DNA of 64,000 nt from Sphingomonas palmae (GTDB lineage Bacteria; Pseudomonadota; Alphaproteobacteria; Sphingomonadales; Sphingomonadaceae). Where the stretch lies: positions 393,165 to 457,164 of the forward strand of contig NZ_FNZZ01000003.1 in the NCBI RefSeq assembly GCF_900109565.1, written 5' to 3'. Under the pieces are notes generated by a model. It ran no database searches. It was not told where the DNA came from and worked only from the letters and a program-made list of their open reading frames with translations. A program made the position numbers and the translations under genes. Shown here piece by piece: positions 48,745 through 57,433 of this stretch. Position 1 is the first letter of the stretch. The number at the start of each line of letters is the position of its first letter.

Positions 48745-48990
48745 ATGAAGTCGACCATCATCCTCGCCGCGCTCGCTGCTTCACTGACCGGCGCTGCCGC
48801 GCATGCAGAGCCCAAGTCGCCACCGCCGCCCGCGACCGAGATGTCGGCACCGACGCAGGCTGTCAGTTCCGAACAGCGTTACTGCATCGACAGCCTGATG
48901 ACCGGCTCGCGCATTCGTCATCGTGAATGCCACACCGTTGCGCAGTGGAAGGCGCTCGACATCGACGTCCTCGCTGCGGCGAGGCAGTGA
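48745..48990 (+). CDS. Small secreted protein with paired cysteines
   Basis: 81 residues from ATG 48745. GGAG lies seven bases upstream, next to a GACGGC/GCCGTC mini-hairpin (48716-48732). A signal peptide (MKSTIILAALAASLTGAAAHA) precedes a Pro-rich spacer and RYCIDSLMTGSRIRHRECHT with two cysteines likely to pair. Similar short proteins with a TGSRI-type motif are common in sphingomonads; their function is unknown. Confidence 0.75.
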   Translation: MKSTIILAALAASLTGAAAHAEPKSPPPPATEMSAPTQAVSSEQRYCIDSLMTGSRIRHRECHTVAQWKALDIDVLAAARQ

Positions 48991-48998
48991 GGTACGTG

Positions 48999-49025
48999 GC
49001 CGGCGCGCCGATCTGGTGCGCCGGC
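48999..49025. terminator. Hairpin between convergent genes
   Basis: An 8-bp perfect GC stem, GCCGGCGC/GCGCCGGC, with an 11-base loop lies between the small secreted protein and the convergent acyltransferase. It has no T-run. Confidence 0.5.
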
Positions 49026-49065
49026 GATGTCTGGAAGGATGCCTGCCGCAGCAGTGCGTCACCGC

Positions 49066-50220
49066 TTACAGCGCGCGTTCGTAGACCTGATAAACCTTGT
49101 TGACCTTGCTCTCGATCGCGGTCGCGATCGAGTTCATGCCCTGATTGTCGTCGAGCACCCAGCCGATCTCACCGCGGCTGGCGCCGTAATGCTCGACCGA
49201 CGCCTTTCGGATCGCCTCGATCATCATGAAGGCGAGCTGGCTGGCGAGGCGCGAGGATTGCAGTTCCTTGCGCACGCCCATCAGCGGCACGCGCATGGTG
49301 CGGACCTTGGGCTTGCGCAGCCACAGCAGCAGCTTGGCCCAGCCGAAGGGCAGCAGCGAACCGTTCAGCGGCTTGATCGCCTCGTTCAGATCGGGAAGCG
49401 TGATCATGAACGCGACCGGTTTGCCGTCGAGTTCCGCGATGCGGATCAGGTCGTTGAACACGATCGGTTTCAACTTGACGCCGACGTCCTTGATCTCGGG
49501 CGGGGTGAGGGGGACGAAGCCCCAATTGTCCGACCAGGCATCGTTCAGGATATCGAGGATGATTGCGGCTTCCTGCTCGAACTTGCGCTTGTCGACCTCG
49601 CGGATGACGATGCTGGGGTTCGCCTCGCCCGACTTGATGATGCGTTTGACGAGCTTCGGGAATTCCTGCGTGATGTCGAGGTCGTAGGTGATCAGTTGCT
49701 TGACCGGCGAATAGCCTGCGCGCTCGATCCAGCCGCGATAGTCGGGCTTCGCGTGACCCATCATGATCGTCGGCGGATGGTCGTAACCCTCGACCAGCAG
49801 GCCCGGCTCTTCCCAGATCGACTGCGAGATCGGCCCGAGCGCGCGGGTCATACCCTTCGCCCGCAGCCAGTCCTCGGCGGCGGCGAGCAGGGCGGTAAAG
49901 ACCGCCTCGTCCTCCGCATCCATCAGCCCCCATTGACCGACGCCGGGTCCGAATCCCTGCGCGGCGGGCATGGTGAGCGCGAGCGTGTCGATGTGCGCGG
50001 AGATGCGCCCTACCACCCGATCACCGCGGCGGGCGAGGAACAGCTGCACGTCGGCGTGGCTGTACCAGCCGTTCTTCTCCGGCGTGATGAGGCCGAGCGC
50101 TTCCCCCTTCAGTGGCGGCACCCAGTTTCGATCGTCGCGGTAAAGCCGGAATGGCAGGTCGACGAAGGCCTTGCGATCGCGCTTGCTGGTGACCGGAGTG
50201 ATGCGGAGGGTGTCAGACAT
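49066..50220 (-). CDS. GNAT-like acyltransferase, candidate bacterial ceramide synthase
   Basis: 384 residues from ATG 50220; further upstream in-frame starts add residues outside the fold. The opening ITPVTSKRDRKAFVDLPFRL with YRDDRNWVPPL, then QLFLARRGDRVVGRISAHID, GPISQSIWEEPGLLVEGYDH and a C-terminal RGEIGWVLDDNQGMNSI are typical of a GNAT-type family found with sphingolipid genes. Caulobacter bCerS, which N-acylates 3-oxosphinganine, belongs to the same superfamily. With spt, an ACP and cerR 6-9 kb away, a ceramide synthase role is likely but inferred. An N-acyltransferase for another substrate remains possible. Confidence 0.65.
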   Translation of the reverse strand: MSDTLRITPVTSKRDRKAFVDLPFRLYRDDRNWVPPLKGEALGLITPEKNGWYSHADVQLFLARRGDRVVGRISAHIDTLALTMPAAQGFGPGVGQWGLMDAEDEAVFTALLAAAEDWLRAKGMTRALGPISQSIWEEPGLLVEGYDHPPTIMMGHAKPDYRGWIERAGYSPVKQLITYDLDITQEFPKLVKRIIKSGEANPSIVIREVDKRKFEQEAAIILDILNDAWSDNWGFVPLTPPEIKDVGVKLKPIVFNDLIRIAELDGKPVAFMITLPDLNEAIKPLNGSLLPFGWAKLLLWLRKPKVRTMRVPLMGVRKELQSSRLASQLAFMMIEAIRKASVEHYGASRGEIGWVLDDNQGMNSIATAIESKVNKVYQVYERAL

Positions 50221-50325
50221 AAAGCGGAAATAACCGGCGCAATCGATCATGGCGAGTGAGCATTTGCGCCGCATCGTGGCGGTGCGCGCCTGTTACGGTC
50301 ACCGTGTCGCCACTATATCCGGTGT

Positions 50326-51417
50326 ATGGACCAAGCCATGACCAGCATGACTCTCGACCGTGCGTCCGCCCCGGCTGCGAGCGTACGCGCGCGCATACCC
50401 GACGACAAGGCGATGCTGCGTACTGCCGCCGAACTGACGCGCGATCTCGTGCAGCCGCGTGCCGGCATCTACTGGGCCGACCTGATCGCGTCCTCGGTCG
50501 TCGGCTACGGCGCTTTGGCGCTGGCGATCGCCACGGCGTCTACCGCGGTGATGATCGTCGCCGGGGTCGTGTCGATGCTGGCGCTGTACCGCGGCATGAG
50601 CATGATCCACGAGCTGACGCACGTGAAGCATGCGCAGCTCCGTGGCTTTCGCGCCGGCTGGAACACGCTGATCGGCGTGCCGATGATGATCCCGTCGTTC
50701 ATGTACGAGGGCGTGCATAACCTGCACCATGCGAAGACGCGCTATGGCACGTCGGAGGATCCGGAATATCTGCCGCTCGCGCTGATGAAGCCGTGGACGC
50801 TGCCGGTGTTCGTGATCGTGTCGATGCTCGCGCCCGTCGGGCTGCTGATCCGCTATGCTGTGCTGGCGCCGCTGTCGGCCCTGTTGCCGCGGCTGCGTAC
50901 CGCGGTGGTGTCGCGCTACTCGGCGCTGTCGATCAACCCCTCGTTTCGCCGCCGTATGCCGGAGGGCGAGGAGCGCGCGCGCTGGGTCCGGCTCGAAGCG
51001 GCGACCTCGGTGTGGGCGGTCGCGCTGATCGTGCTGACCGCGACGGGCGTGATCCCGTTCAAGGCGTTTGCGATCTTCATGGTGGTGGGTGCGGGTGTCG
51101 CGCTGATCAATCAGGTCCGCACACTCGTCGCGCATCTGTGGGAGAACGAGGGCGAGGCGATGAGCGTCACGGCGCAGTACCTCGACACCGTCAACGTGCC
51201 GCCGCCCGCGCTGCTGCCGGTATTGTGGGCGCCGGTGGGACTACGTTATCACGCGTTGCACCATCTGCTGCCGGGATTGCCGTACCACTCGCTGGCGGAG
51301 GCGCATCGGCGGTTGTCGAAGGTGCTGGAGCCCGCATCGCCGTATCACAAGGCGAGCTACAAGGGCCTGCCCGCGCTGGTCGGCAAGCTAGCCGTAGCGA
51401 CGATCCGGCCGCGCTGA
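50326..51417 (+). CDS. Membrane fatty acid desaturase
   Basis: 363 residues, ATG 50326. The three histidine boxes of diiron membrane desaturases are HELTHVKH, HNLHHAKTRYG and HALHHLLPGLPYH, with about four membrane helices between them. It may introduce a double bond in an acyl chain or a sphingoid base; the divergent neighbour is the ceramide synthase candidate and the downstream convergent genes are lptG/lptF, which point to envelope lipids, but the substrate is not shown. A clear terminator follows. Confidence 0.87.
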   Translation: MDQAMTSMTLDRASAPAASVRARIPDDKAMLRTAAELTRDLVQPRAGIYWADLIASSVVGYGALALAIATASTAVMIVAGVVSMLALYRGMSMIHELTHVKHAQLRGFRAGWNTLIGVPMMIPSFMYEGVHNLHHAKTRYGTSEDPEYLPLALMKPWTLPVFVIVSMLAPVGLLIRYAVLAPLSALLPRLRTAVVSRYSALSINPSFRRRMPEGEERARWVRLEAATSVWAVALIVLTATGVIPFKAFAIFMVVGAGVALINQVRTLVAHLWENEGEAMSVTAQYLDTVNVPPPALLPVLWAPVGLRYHALHHLLPGLPYHSLAEAHRRLSKVLEPASPYHKASYKGLPALVGKLAVATIRPR

Positions 51418-51439
51418 TCGCAGTAGCTTAAGGATGAGG

Positions 51440-51473
51440 GGGCGGCGTCTCGGATTGAGGCGTCGCCCTTTTT
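51440..51473 (+). terminator. Rho-independent terminator after the desaturase
   Basis: A 12-bp stem (51440-51451 with 51457-51468, including G-T pairs), a 5-base loop and TTTTT. The T-run overlaps the last bases of the convergent lptG. Confidence 0.85.
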
Positions 51474-52566
51474 ATTCCTCAGTGCGCAGCAACACCGCCT
51501 CGCCGATCAGCAGGAAGAGCAGAAACGGCGCCCAGGCGGCGAGAAAGGGCGGGTAGGCGCCCAAATTGCCCATCGCGAGCGCGAAATTGTCCGCGACGAA
51601 GTAGGCGAAGCCCAGCGCCATGCCGATCACCGCGCGGACGAAGAGCTGCCCCGATCGCGCGATGCCGAATGCCGCCACTGCGCCGAGCAGCGGCATCAGC
51701 ACCGACGACAGCGGCGCGGACAGCTTGTGCCACAGCGATCCCTCCAGCGCCTTCACCGGGCGCCCCGCTTCCTCCAGATCGTTGATCGCGCTGCGCAGCG
51801 CGCCGAACGACAAACTGTCGGCGTCGACGGTCGCGAGCGTGAACTGATCGGTGCGCACGCCGCGCCCGACGATCTGTTCGCCCATCATCGTGACGCGCCC
51901 GCTCGCCACGTCGAATCGCTTGGTCGGTCCGATCAGCCAGCCGTCGCCCGAGCGACGCCCGTTCGGCGCGGTCAGCAGCCCGCGCAGACCGCCGGTGGCC
52001 GAGCGCAGATAGACCGTGACCCCGCCCAGCTGCGCCTGATCGCCGCGACCCTTGATCTGATCGACCTGGATCAGGTTCTGCCCCGACAGCACCCAGACAT
52101 TGGATCGCTCGCCGCGGTCGACGGGGAGAGGGCCGTAGTTGACGCGCTGCCACTGCGACAGCGTCGCGGTCGAGCGACTGACGACCCGGTCGGTGAAGAC
52201 GAAGGTGACCGCGGCGACGCCGAGGCTGGCGAGGATCAGCGGCGCGAGCAGCTGGTGCGCGGAAAGGCCGGCGGCCTTGAGCGCGATGACCTCGCTGTTC
52301 GCGTTCATCGTGATGAGCGTCAGGATGGTGCCGAGCAGCACCGAGAAGGGCAGAAAGGTCGAGACGATCTGCGGCAGGCGCAGTCCGACGTACCGCCAGA
52401 CCTCCGCGTCGCCGTTGCCGCTGACCGCGAGGATCTTGCCCGATTCGCTCAGCAGGTCGAGCGCCTGGAGCACCAGCACGAGGCCGGCGAGGATGCCGAA
52501 GGTGCGGGTGAGGAATAGCCGCGCCATGTAGAGCGCGACGGTGCGCGACGGGAAAAAGCCCTTCAT
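51472..52566 (-). CDS. lptG: Lipopolysaccharide-type export permease LptG
   Basis: 364 residues from ATG 52566, overlapping lptF as ATGA. Six-helix permease of the LptBFG ABC exporter, with a periplasmic jellyroll between helices 3 and 4. Conserved segments are ILAGLVLVLQALDLL, VSTFLPFSVLLGTIL, SEVIALKAAGLS and LAAWAPFLLFLLIGEAVLL. In sphingomonads, which lack classical LPS, its cargo may be a glycosphingolipid or other lipid; this is inference. Confidence 0.9.
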   Translation of the reverse strand: MKGFFPSRTVALYMARLFLTRTFGILAGLVLVLQALDLLSESGKILAVSGNGDAEVWRYVGLRLPQIVSTFLPFSVLLGTILTLITMNANSEVIALKAAGLSAHQLLAPLILASLGVAAVTFVFTDRVVSRSTATLSQWQRVNYGPLPVDRGERSNVWVLSGQNLIQVDQIKGRGDQAQLGGVTVYLRSATGGLRGLLTAPNGRRSGDGWLIGPTKRFDVASGRVTMMGEQIVGRGVRTDQFTLATVDADSLSFGALRSAINDLEEAGRPVKALEGSLWHKLSAPLSSVLMPLLGAVAAFGIARSGQLFVRAVIGMALGFAYFVADNFALAMGNLGAYPPFLAAWAPFLLFLLIGEAVLLRTEE

Positions 52567-53759
52567 GCCGCGACCTTCCGGCGATTGCGGCCTGGCAGAT
52601 AGCGCACGATCAGCTTCCATGTCTTGGAGAAGAACCGCTCCAGCGCGCCGATTGGCTGCCCGCCCGGAACATAGGCGACAGTGTAGTACATCCACACGAT
52701 CAGCCCGGCGAAGACGAGGAACGGCACCCACAACGCGATCAGCGGATCGATCGCGCCGCGCTCTCCGACGCTGGCGGCGTATTGGTTCACCTTGTGATAG
52801 GTGACCACCATCACGATCGAGAGGAACACGCCGAGCGCCGAACTCGAACGCTTGGGCGGCACGCCTAGCGCGACGGCCAGCAATGGCAGCAGGAACATGG
52901 ATACAACCTCAGCCAGGCGGAAGTGGAACTCCGCGCGGCTGCTGTCGCGCTGCGCCTCCGTTCCGCTGGCGTGGCCGAGCTTGGCGAGCTGGGGCAGCGT
53001 ATATTCAAGGTTCTTGCCGCCCCGCGTGCGGAAGCTTTCGAACTTAGGCAGGTCGATCGGCAGGTCGTGCGACGAGAAGGAGAGCGTGCGCGGCGTCGCG
53101 AAGTCGGCGCGATTGTGGATCAGCGTGCCGTTGGTCAGCCGAAAGATGATGACGTTCGGATCGTCGGTGGCGAGGAACTGTCCGCCCTCGGCGGTGACGC
53201 CGACCCAGTCGCCCTTGGGCGTCTGTGCGTGGACGAAGATGCCCGACAGCTTGCGCCCCTTGTCACGACTGCCTTCGATCCGCATCGTCATGCGGTCGCC
53301 CAGATGCGTGAACTCGCCGACCTTGACCGAGGCGCCGAGCGCGCCGGTGCGAAGCTCGAAGCGGAGCTTCTCGTAATTGTAGCGCGCGATCGGCTGAACA
53401 TAGCCGACGATTGCGATGTTCGCCGCCGCCAGCACGATCGCGTACATGTACGGCACGCGCAGCAGGCGCGCGTAGCTCATGCCGACGCCGCGCATGACGT
53501 CGAGCTCGCTCGAGGTCGCAATACGGCGGAATGCGAGCAGGACGCCCAGCATCAACCCTATGGGGATTCCGAGCCCGAGATATTCGGGCAGCAGGTTGGC
53601 GAGCATCTTCCACACCACGCTCACCGGGCCGCCCTGTGTCGCAACGAAGTCGAACAGGCGGCGGATGCGATCGAGGATCAGTAGCATCGCGGCGATGAAC
53701 AGGGTGGAGAACAATGGCAGCGCGATCAGCCGGGCCATGTAGCGGTCGATCGATTTCAT
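52563..53759 (-). CDS. lptF: Lipopolysaccharide-type export permease LptF
   Basis: 398 residues. Partner permease of LptG. The start MKSIDRYMARLIALPLFSTL with FIAAMLLILDRIRRLFDFV, LGIPIGLMLGVLLAFRRIA and SELDVMRGVGMSYARLLRVP is characteristic of LptF. A periplasmic domain of about 170 residues follows. Transcription runs lptF then lptG. The gene for the ATPase LptB is not in the window. Confidence 0.92.
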   Translation of the reverse strand: MKSIDRYMARLIALPLFSTLFIAAMLLILDRIRRLFDFVATQGGPVSVVWKMLANLLPEYLGLGIPIGLMLGVLLAFRRIATSSELDVMRGVGMSYARLLRVPYMYAIVLAAANIAIVGYVQPIARYNYEKLRFELRTGALGASVKVGEFTHLGDRMTMRIEGSRDKGRKLSGIFVHAQTPKGDWVGVTAEGGQFLATDDPNVIIFRLTNGTLIHNRADFATPRTLSFSSHDLPIDLPKFESFRTRGGKNLEYTLPQLAKLGHASGTEAQRDSSRAEFHFRLAEVVSMFLLPLLAVALGVPPKRSSSALGVFLSIVMVVTYHKVNQYAASVGERGAIDPLIALWVPFLVFAGLIVWMYYTVAYVPGGQPIGALERFFSKTWKLIVRYLPGRNRRKVAA

Positions 53760-53858
53760 GTGCGCGCGACGCGGCCTCGCAAGAACGACGGAAAGGCTTC
53801 GGCTATAGGCAGGTGAACGGGAGCCGTCACCTGTTCGCGTGCGGCAATCCGGTGGCGA

Positions 53859-55784
53859 TCATTCCGCCGCGATGGCGTGCGCGCGGTCGCGCCGTGCCGC
53901 TGCCTCCACCGCGCGTTCGAGCGCGGCAAGCGTGAACGGCTTGCGCAGCACCGGCCGGTTGCCGAGTTCGACCGAGGCTGCGTCACCTGCGAAGCCTGTC
54001 ACGAACAACACCGGAATGTGACGGTGGCGCGCGTCCAGCGCCGCGATCATCTCGGGTCCGGTCAGACCGGGCATCAGCACGTCGGAGAGGATCAGGTCGG
54101 GTGCGGGGATACGCGCCAGCGTCGCGGCGGTGTTTGTCGGATCGTCGCACGAGGTGACGAGATGTCCTAGCTCCTCCAACGCGCCGACGGTTGCGGCGAG
54201 GACGCGTGGGTCGTCCTCCACCACCAGGATCGACAGGGCGGCACCTTCGACTTCGCTATCGAGCGTTACCTCGTTAGGTGCGGGTACCGGTTCGGACTGC
54301 GCGCTCTCGATCTCGCGCGGCAGCAGCAGCGTCACGGTCGTGCCGCGATCCGGTGCGGACGCGATCGTCACGTCGCCGTCGACCTGCTTGGCGAAGGAGA
54401 AGATCTGGCTGAGGCCGAGGCCGGTGCCCTTGCCGACGGGCTTTGTGGTGAAGAACGGTTCGAACGCGCGCTCCATCACCTCTGGGGACATGCCGTGCCC
54501 GGTGTCGGTGACGCCGAGCGCGAGGTAATCGCCCGCCGCGCAGCCGTGCGCGCTGGCGGTGGCGAGGGTCTGTGCCCGCGCGGTGATCGTCAGCGTGCCG
54601 CGCCCATCCATCGCGTCGCGCGCGTTGACCGCCAGGTTGACCAGCGTGTTCTCCAGCTGGACGCGGTCGACGCGCGCGCACCAGCCGTCGCTCGCATCGT
54701 CGATCACCACCGTGACGCCGTCGCCGAGCGTGCGGTCGAGCAAGTCGCGAAGGCCCGCGAACAGGCTTGCCGCGTCGATGCACTCGGGATTGATCGCGGT
54801 TTCGCGCGCGAAGGCGAGCAGGCGACGCGTCAACTGGGCGGCCCGCGTTGCGCCCTCGGTCGCGCTTTCCACGTGGCGCAGCACGTCGCGGCCGCCCGTC
54901 GTCAAACCGCGACGGGCGAGTTCCAACCCGCCGATCACGACGGCGAGCATGTTGTTGAAGTCGTGCGCAATTCCGCCGGTCAATTGTCCGACCGCTTCCA
55001 TCTTCTGCACCTGCCGCAATCGCGCTTCCTGCACGCGCAGCTCGTCGGTTGCGGTGGCGACCGCATTGGCGAGCTCGTCCGCGCGCTCGCGCTCCGACGC
55101 GGCCTCGGCTTGAGCGACGGCGCGGTCGGCGAGCACGCGCATTGTCAGCCAGCCGAGCGCGATCATGCCGAGCAGCAGCAGGACGCCGAAGATCGAGAGG
55201 ATCTTCGCCGCAGTGGTCGAGCGGTTGACGAGCGTCATGGCTTGCGATGTGCGCTGCTCCAGCAGCGTCCGCTCGTCCGCGATCAGGCCGTCGAGCGCGG
55301 CGTTGATGGCGTCGAGCGCGGGGGAGGTGCGCACCTGATAGTAGCGCGACAGGGCCTGGCTGTTCTTGCCGTAATTGGTCGCTAGCGCGGTTCGGGCTAA
55401 TTCCTCGCCGCGTTCGCGAAAGGCGATCTGCAAGCCGGCGAGGCGTTGCTGCTGTCCGGCATTGTCCGCGATCAGGCGGCGGAGCTGCGCGACATTCTCC
55501 CCGGCGCGGCGCCAATCGTCGAAATAGGACTGGCCGAGCCGCTGATCGCCCGAGATGACGTAACGGCCGAGCGACGCCTCCGACTTCGCCATCGTGCCCT
55601 GAAGCGCGCGCGCGAGATTCATGACGTCGTAGCTGTGGCTCTGGGCGGCGAGCGCGCGGTCGCGTTGGCGATTCGCTTCGCCGAGCGTGATGACGAGCGC
55701 GGTGAGCACGGCCATGCCCGCGATCGCCATCGCGACCAGCGTTACCGTGCGCCAGGCCGCCAGCAGCCTGCGCCGCGCATCCAT
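53859..55784 (-). CDS. CHASE3-type hybrid histidine kinase
   Basis: 641 residues from ATG 55784, which has GGGGA upstream; GTG 55823 is a possible alternative. One N-terminal helix, a CHASE3-like extracellular helical sensor with LGRYVISGDQRLGQSYFDDW, a second helix (ILSIFGVLLLLGMIALGW), a coiled linker, HisKA with GGIAHDFNNML (His), HATPase with NLAVNARDAMD, VTDTGHGMS and GKGTGLGLSQ, and a C-terminal receiver with LILSDVLMPGL. All catalytic motifs are intact. It lies between spt and lptF on the same strand with gaps of about 100 bp. Confidence 0.88.
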   Translation of the reverse strand: MDARRRLLAAWRTVTLVAMAIAGMAVLTALVITLGEANRQRDRALAAQSHSYDVMNLARALQGTMAKSEASLGRYVISGDQRLGQSYFDDWRRAGENVAQLRRLIADNAGQQQRLAGLQIAFRERGEELARTALATNYGKNSQALSRYYQVRTSPALDAINAALDGLIADERTLLEQRTSQAMTLVNRSTTAAKILSIFGVLLLLGMIALGWLTMRVLADRAVAQAEAASERERADELANAVATATDELRVQEARLRQVQKMEAVGQLTGGIAHDFNNMLAVVIGGLELARRGLTTGGRDVLRHVESATEGATRAAQLTRRLLAFARETAINPECIDAASLFAGLRDLLDRTLGDGVTVVIDDASDGWCARVDRVQLENTLVNLAVNARDAMDGRGTLTITARAQTLATASAHGCAAGDYLALGVTDTGHGMSPEVMERAFEPFFTTKPVGKGTGLGLSQIFSFAKQVDGDVTIASAPDRGTTVTLLLPREIESAQSEPVPAPNEVTLDSEVEGAALSILVVEDDPRVLAATVGALEELGHLVTSCDDPTNTAATLARIPAPDLILSDVLMPGLTGPEMIAALDARHRHIPVLFVTGFAGDAASVELGNRPVLRKPFTLAALERAVEAAARRDRAHAIAAE

Positions 55785-55876
55785 CTCGTCCCCGCTCACG
55801 ACCGCGAGGTGTACCGCAGCCACGGCCAGCGTGCAAAGCCGCCGCGACGATCAGGCGCCGCGGCGAGCATCAGCGT

Positions 55877-57145
55877 TTAGTCGATCTCGCCGGTGGCGCG
55901 GCCTGCATCGGCAAACATCGCGGTGATGCGGTCGATCTGCGCGTCGCTATGCTCGGCCGACAGCGAGCAGCGCAGCAGGAAGGTGCCAGACGGCGTCGCG
56001 GGCGGACGCGCCACGTTCACATACAGGCCTTGGTCAAGCAGCGACTGCCAGATGCCGACCGCGCGCTCCTGATCCTTGCACATGACCGCGATGATCGCCG
56101 AATCGGCGGCTTGCGTGCCGAGCGTGAAGCCGAGTTCGCGCAAGTTCGCGTGGAGGCGGCGCGCGTTGGACCAGAGCTGCGCGCGCTTGGCATCGGCGTG
56201 CATCAGCTTGCGGATCGAGGTCGCGGCGGTCGCGACCACCGAGGGCGGCAGGCTGGCGGTGAAGATGTAGGGACGGCAGGCGAGACGCATCGCCTCGAAT
56301 TTCGGGTGGTTGGAGACGCAGAAGCCGCCGACGGTGCCGACCGACTTGGAGAAGGTGCCGATGACGAAGTCGACATCCTCGCCCAGGATCAGGCCCTGAT
56401 CCTCGTACACGCCGCGACCGTGGGTGCCGAAGAAGCCCATCGAATGCGCCTCGTCGACCAGCACCATGCAGCCGTGCTTCTTCGCGACCGCCACCATCTC
56501 TTTTAACGGCGCGATGTCGCCGAGCATCGAGTAGACGCCTTCGAGCACGACGAGCTTGCCGGGCTCCTTGGGCAGGCGGCCGAGCCGCTTGTCGAGGTCC
56601 TCGACCGAATTGTGGCGGAAACGCACGACCTCCGCATCGCCCATCTTGCAGCCGTCGTAGATCGACGCGTGGCTGTCGGCGTCGAGGATGACGTACTCGC
56701 CCTTCGCCGCAATGGTCGAGATCGTGCCGAGATTGGCCTGGTAGCCGGTCGAGAACACCATCGCGTGATCGGCACCGTAGAATTCGCGCAGCGCGTCCTC
56801 GGCATCGACGTGGTCGCGAAAGGTGCCGTTGAGCATGCGGCTGCCGTTGGTACCGCTGCCGAACTGGTCGAGCGCCTGCTTGCCCGCCGAGATCACGTCG
56901 GGGTCGAACGTCATGCCCATGTAATTGTAGGTGCCGAGCAGGATCGTCTCGCGTCCCTTGATCACCGCCTCGGTCGGGGAGCGGACCTCCTCCATCACGA
57001 TACCGAACGGATCGCGCACGCCGGTGCCGAGCAGCGCCTCGCGCTCGGCGATCAGCGCGTCAAACTTGCTGAACAGGTCGCGCTCGGGGGCGACCGGAGC
57101 GGGATCGGCGGGTAGCGCCTCGGGCTGGAGGCCGGTTTCTGTCAT
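55877..57145 (-). CDS. spt: Serine palmitoyltransferase
   Basis: 422 residues, nearly the length of the characterised S. paucimobilis enzyme. PLP-dependent condensation of serine with an acyl thioester gives 3-ketosphinganine, the first step of sphingolipid synthesis. Seen are LLGTYNYMGMTFDPDVI, FGSGTNGSRMLNGT, DSHASIYDG, VLVDEAHSMGFFGTHGRG and the PLP lysine region VIGTFSKSVGTVGGF. It is a soluble form without a membrane anchor. It ends an obgE-proB-cerR-ACP-spt run. Confidence 0.96.
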   Translation of the reverse strand: MTETGLQPEALPADPAPVAPERDLFSKFDALIAEREALLGTGVRDPFGIVMEEVRSPTEAVIKGRETILLGTYNYMGMTFDPDVISAGKQALDQFGSGTNGSRMLNGTFRDHVDAEDALREFYGADHAMVFSTGYQANLGTISTIAAKGEYVILDADSHASIYDGCKMGDAEVVRFRHNSVEDLDKRLGRLPKEPGKLVVLEGVYSMLGDIAPLKEMVAVAKKHGCMVLVDEAHSMGFFGTHGRGVYEDQGLILGEDVDFVIGTFSKSVGTVGGFCVSNHPKFEAMRLACRPYIFTASLPPSVVATAATSIRKLMHADAKRAQLWSNARRLHANLRELGFTLGTQAADSAIIAVMCKDQERAVGIWQSLLDQGLYVNVARPPATPSGTFLLRCSLSAEHSDAQIDRITAMFADAGRATGEID

Positions 57146-57146
57146 G

Positions 57147-57389
57147 TTACGCCTTCAACCGTGCGACAGCCTCGACGAGCTGGCCGACGTTCTCGATCTC
57201 GGCCTGCATGTTCATCGTGATAATGATGTCGAACTCGTCCTCGATCGCGGCGACGAAATCCATCACGGTGAGCGAATCCCATTCGAGATCGCCCTGAAAA
57301 GTGGTCGCGTCGGTGACGGCCACGCCCTTCTTGTTGAAGGGTTCGATCTGGGCCTGGACGGTGTCGAAGATCTGGTCGCGGTCGCTCAT
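57147..57389 (-). CDS. Acyl carrier protein dedicated to sphingolipid synthesis
   Basis: 80 residues from ATG 57389. The phosphopantetheine serine is in LEWDSLTVMDFVAAIEDEFD, a variant of the usual DSL motif. It stops one base before the spt start. In sphingolipid-making alphaproteobacteria an ACP next to spt carries the acyl donor, so this is not the general fatty acid synthesis ACP. The loading enzyme is likely the acyl-AMP ligase at 285-2024. Confidence 0.9.
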   Translation of the reverse strand: MSDRDQIFDTVQAQIEPFNKKGVAVTDATTFQGDLEWDSLTVMDFVAAIEDEFDIIITMNMQAEIENVGQLVEAVARLKA

Positions 57390-57433
57390 GGTCGCTTTCG
57401 ATGCGTGATGATTAAGGCCGGGGTGCGGCGGCG

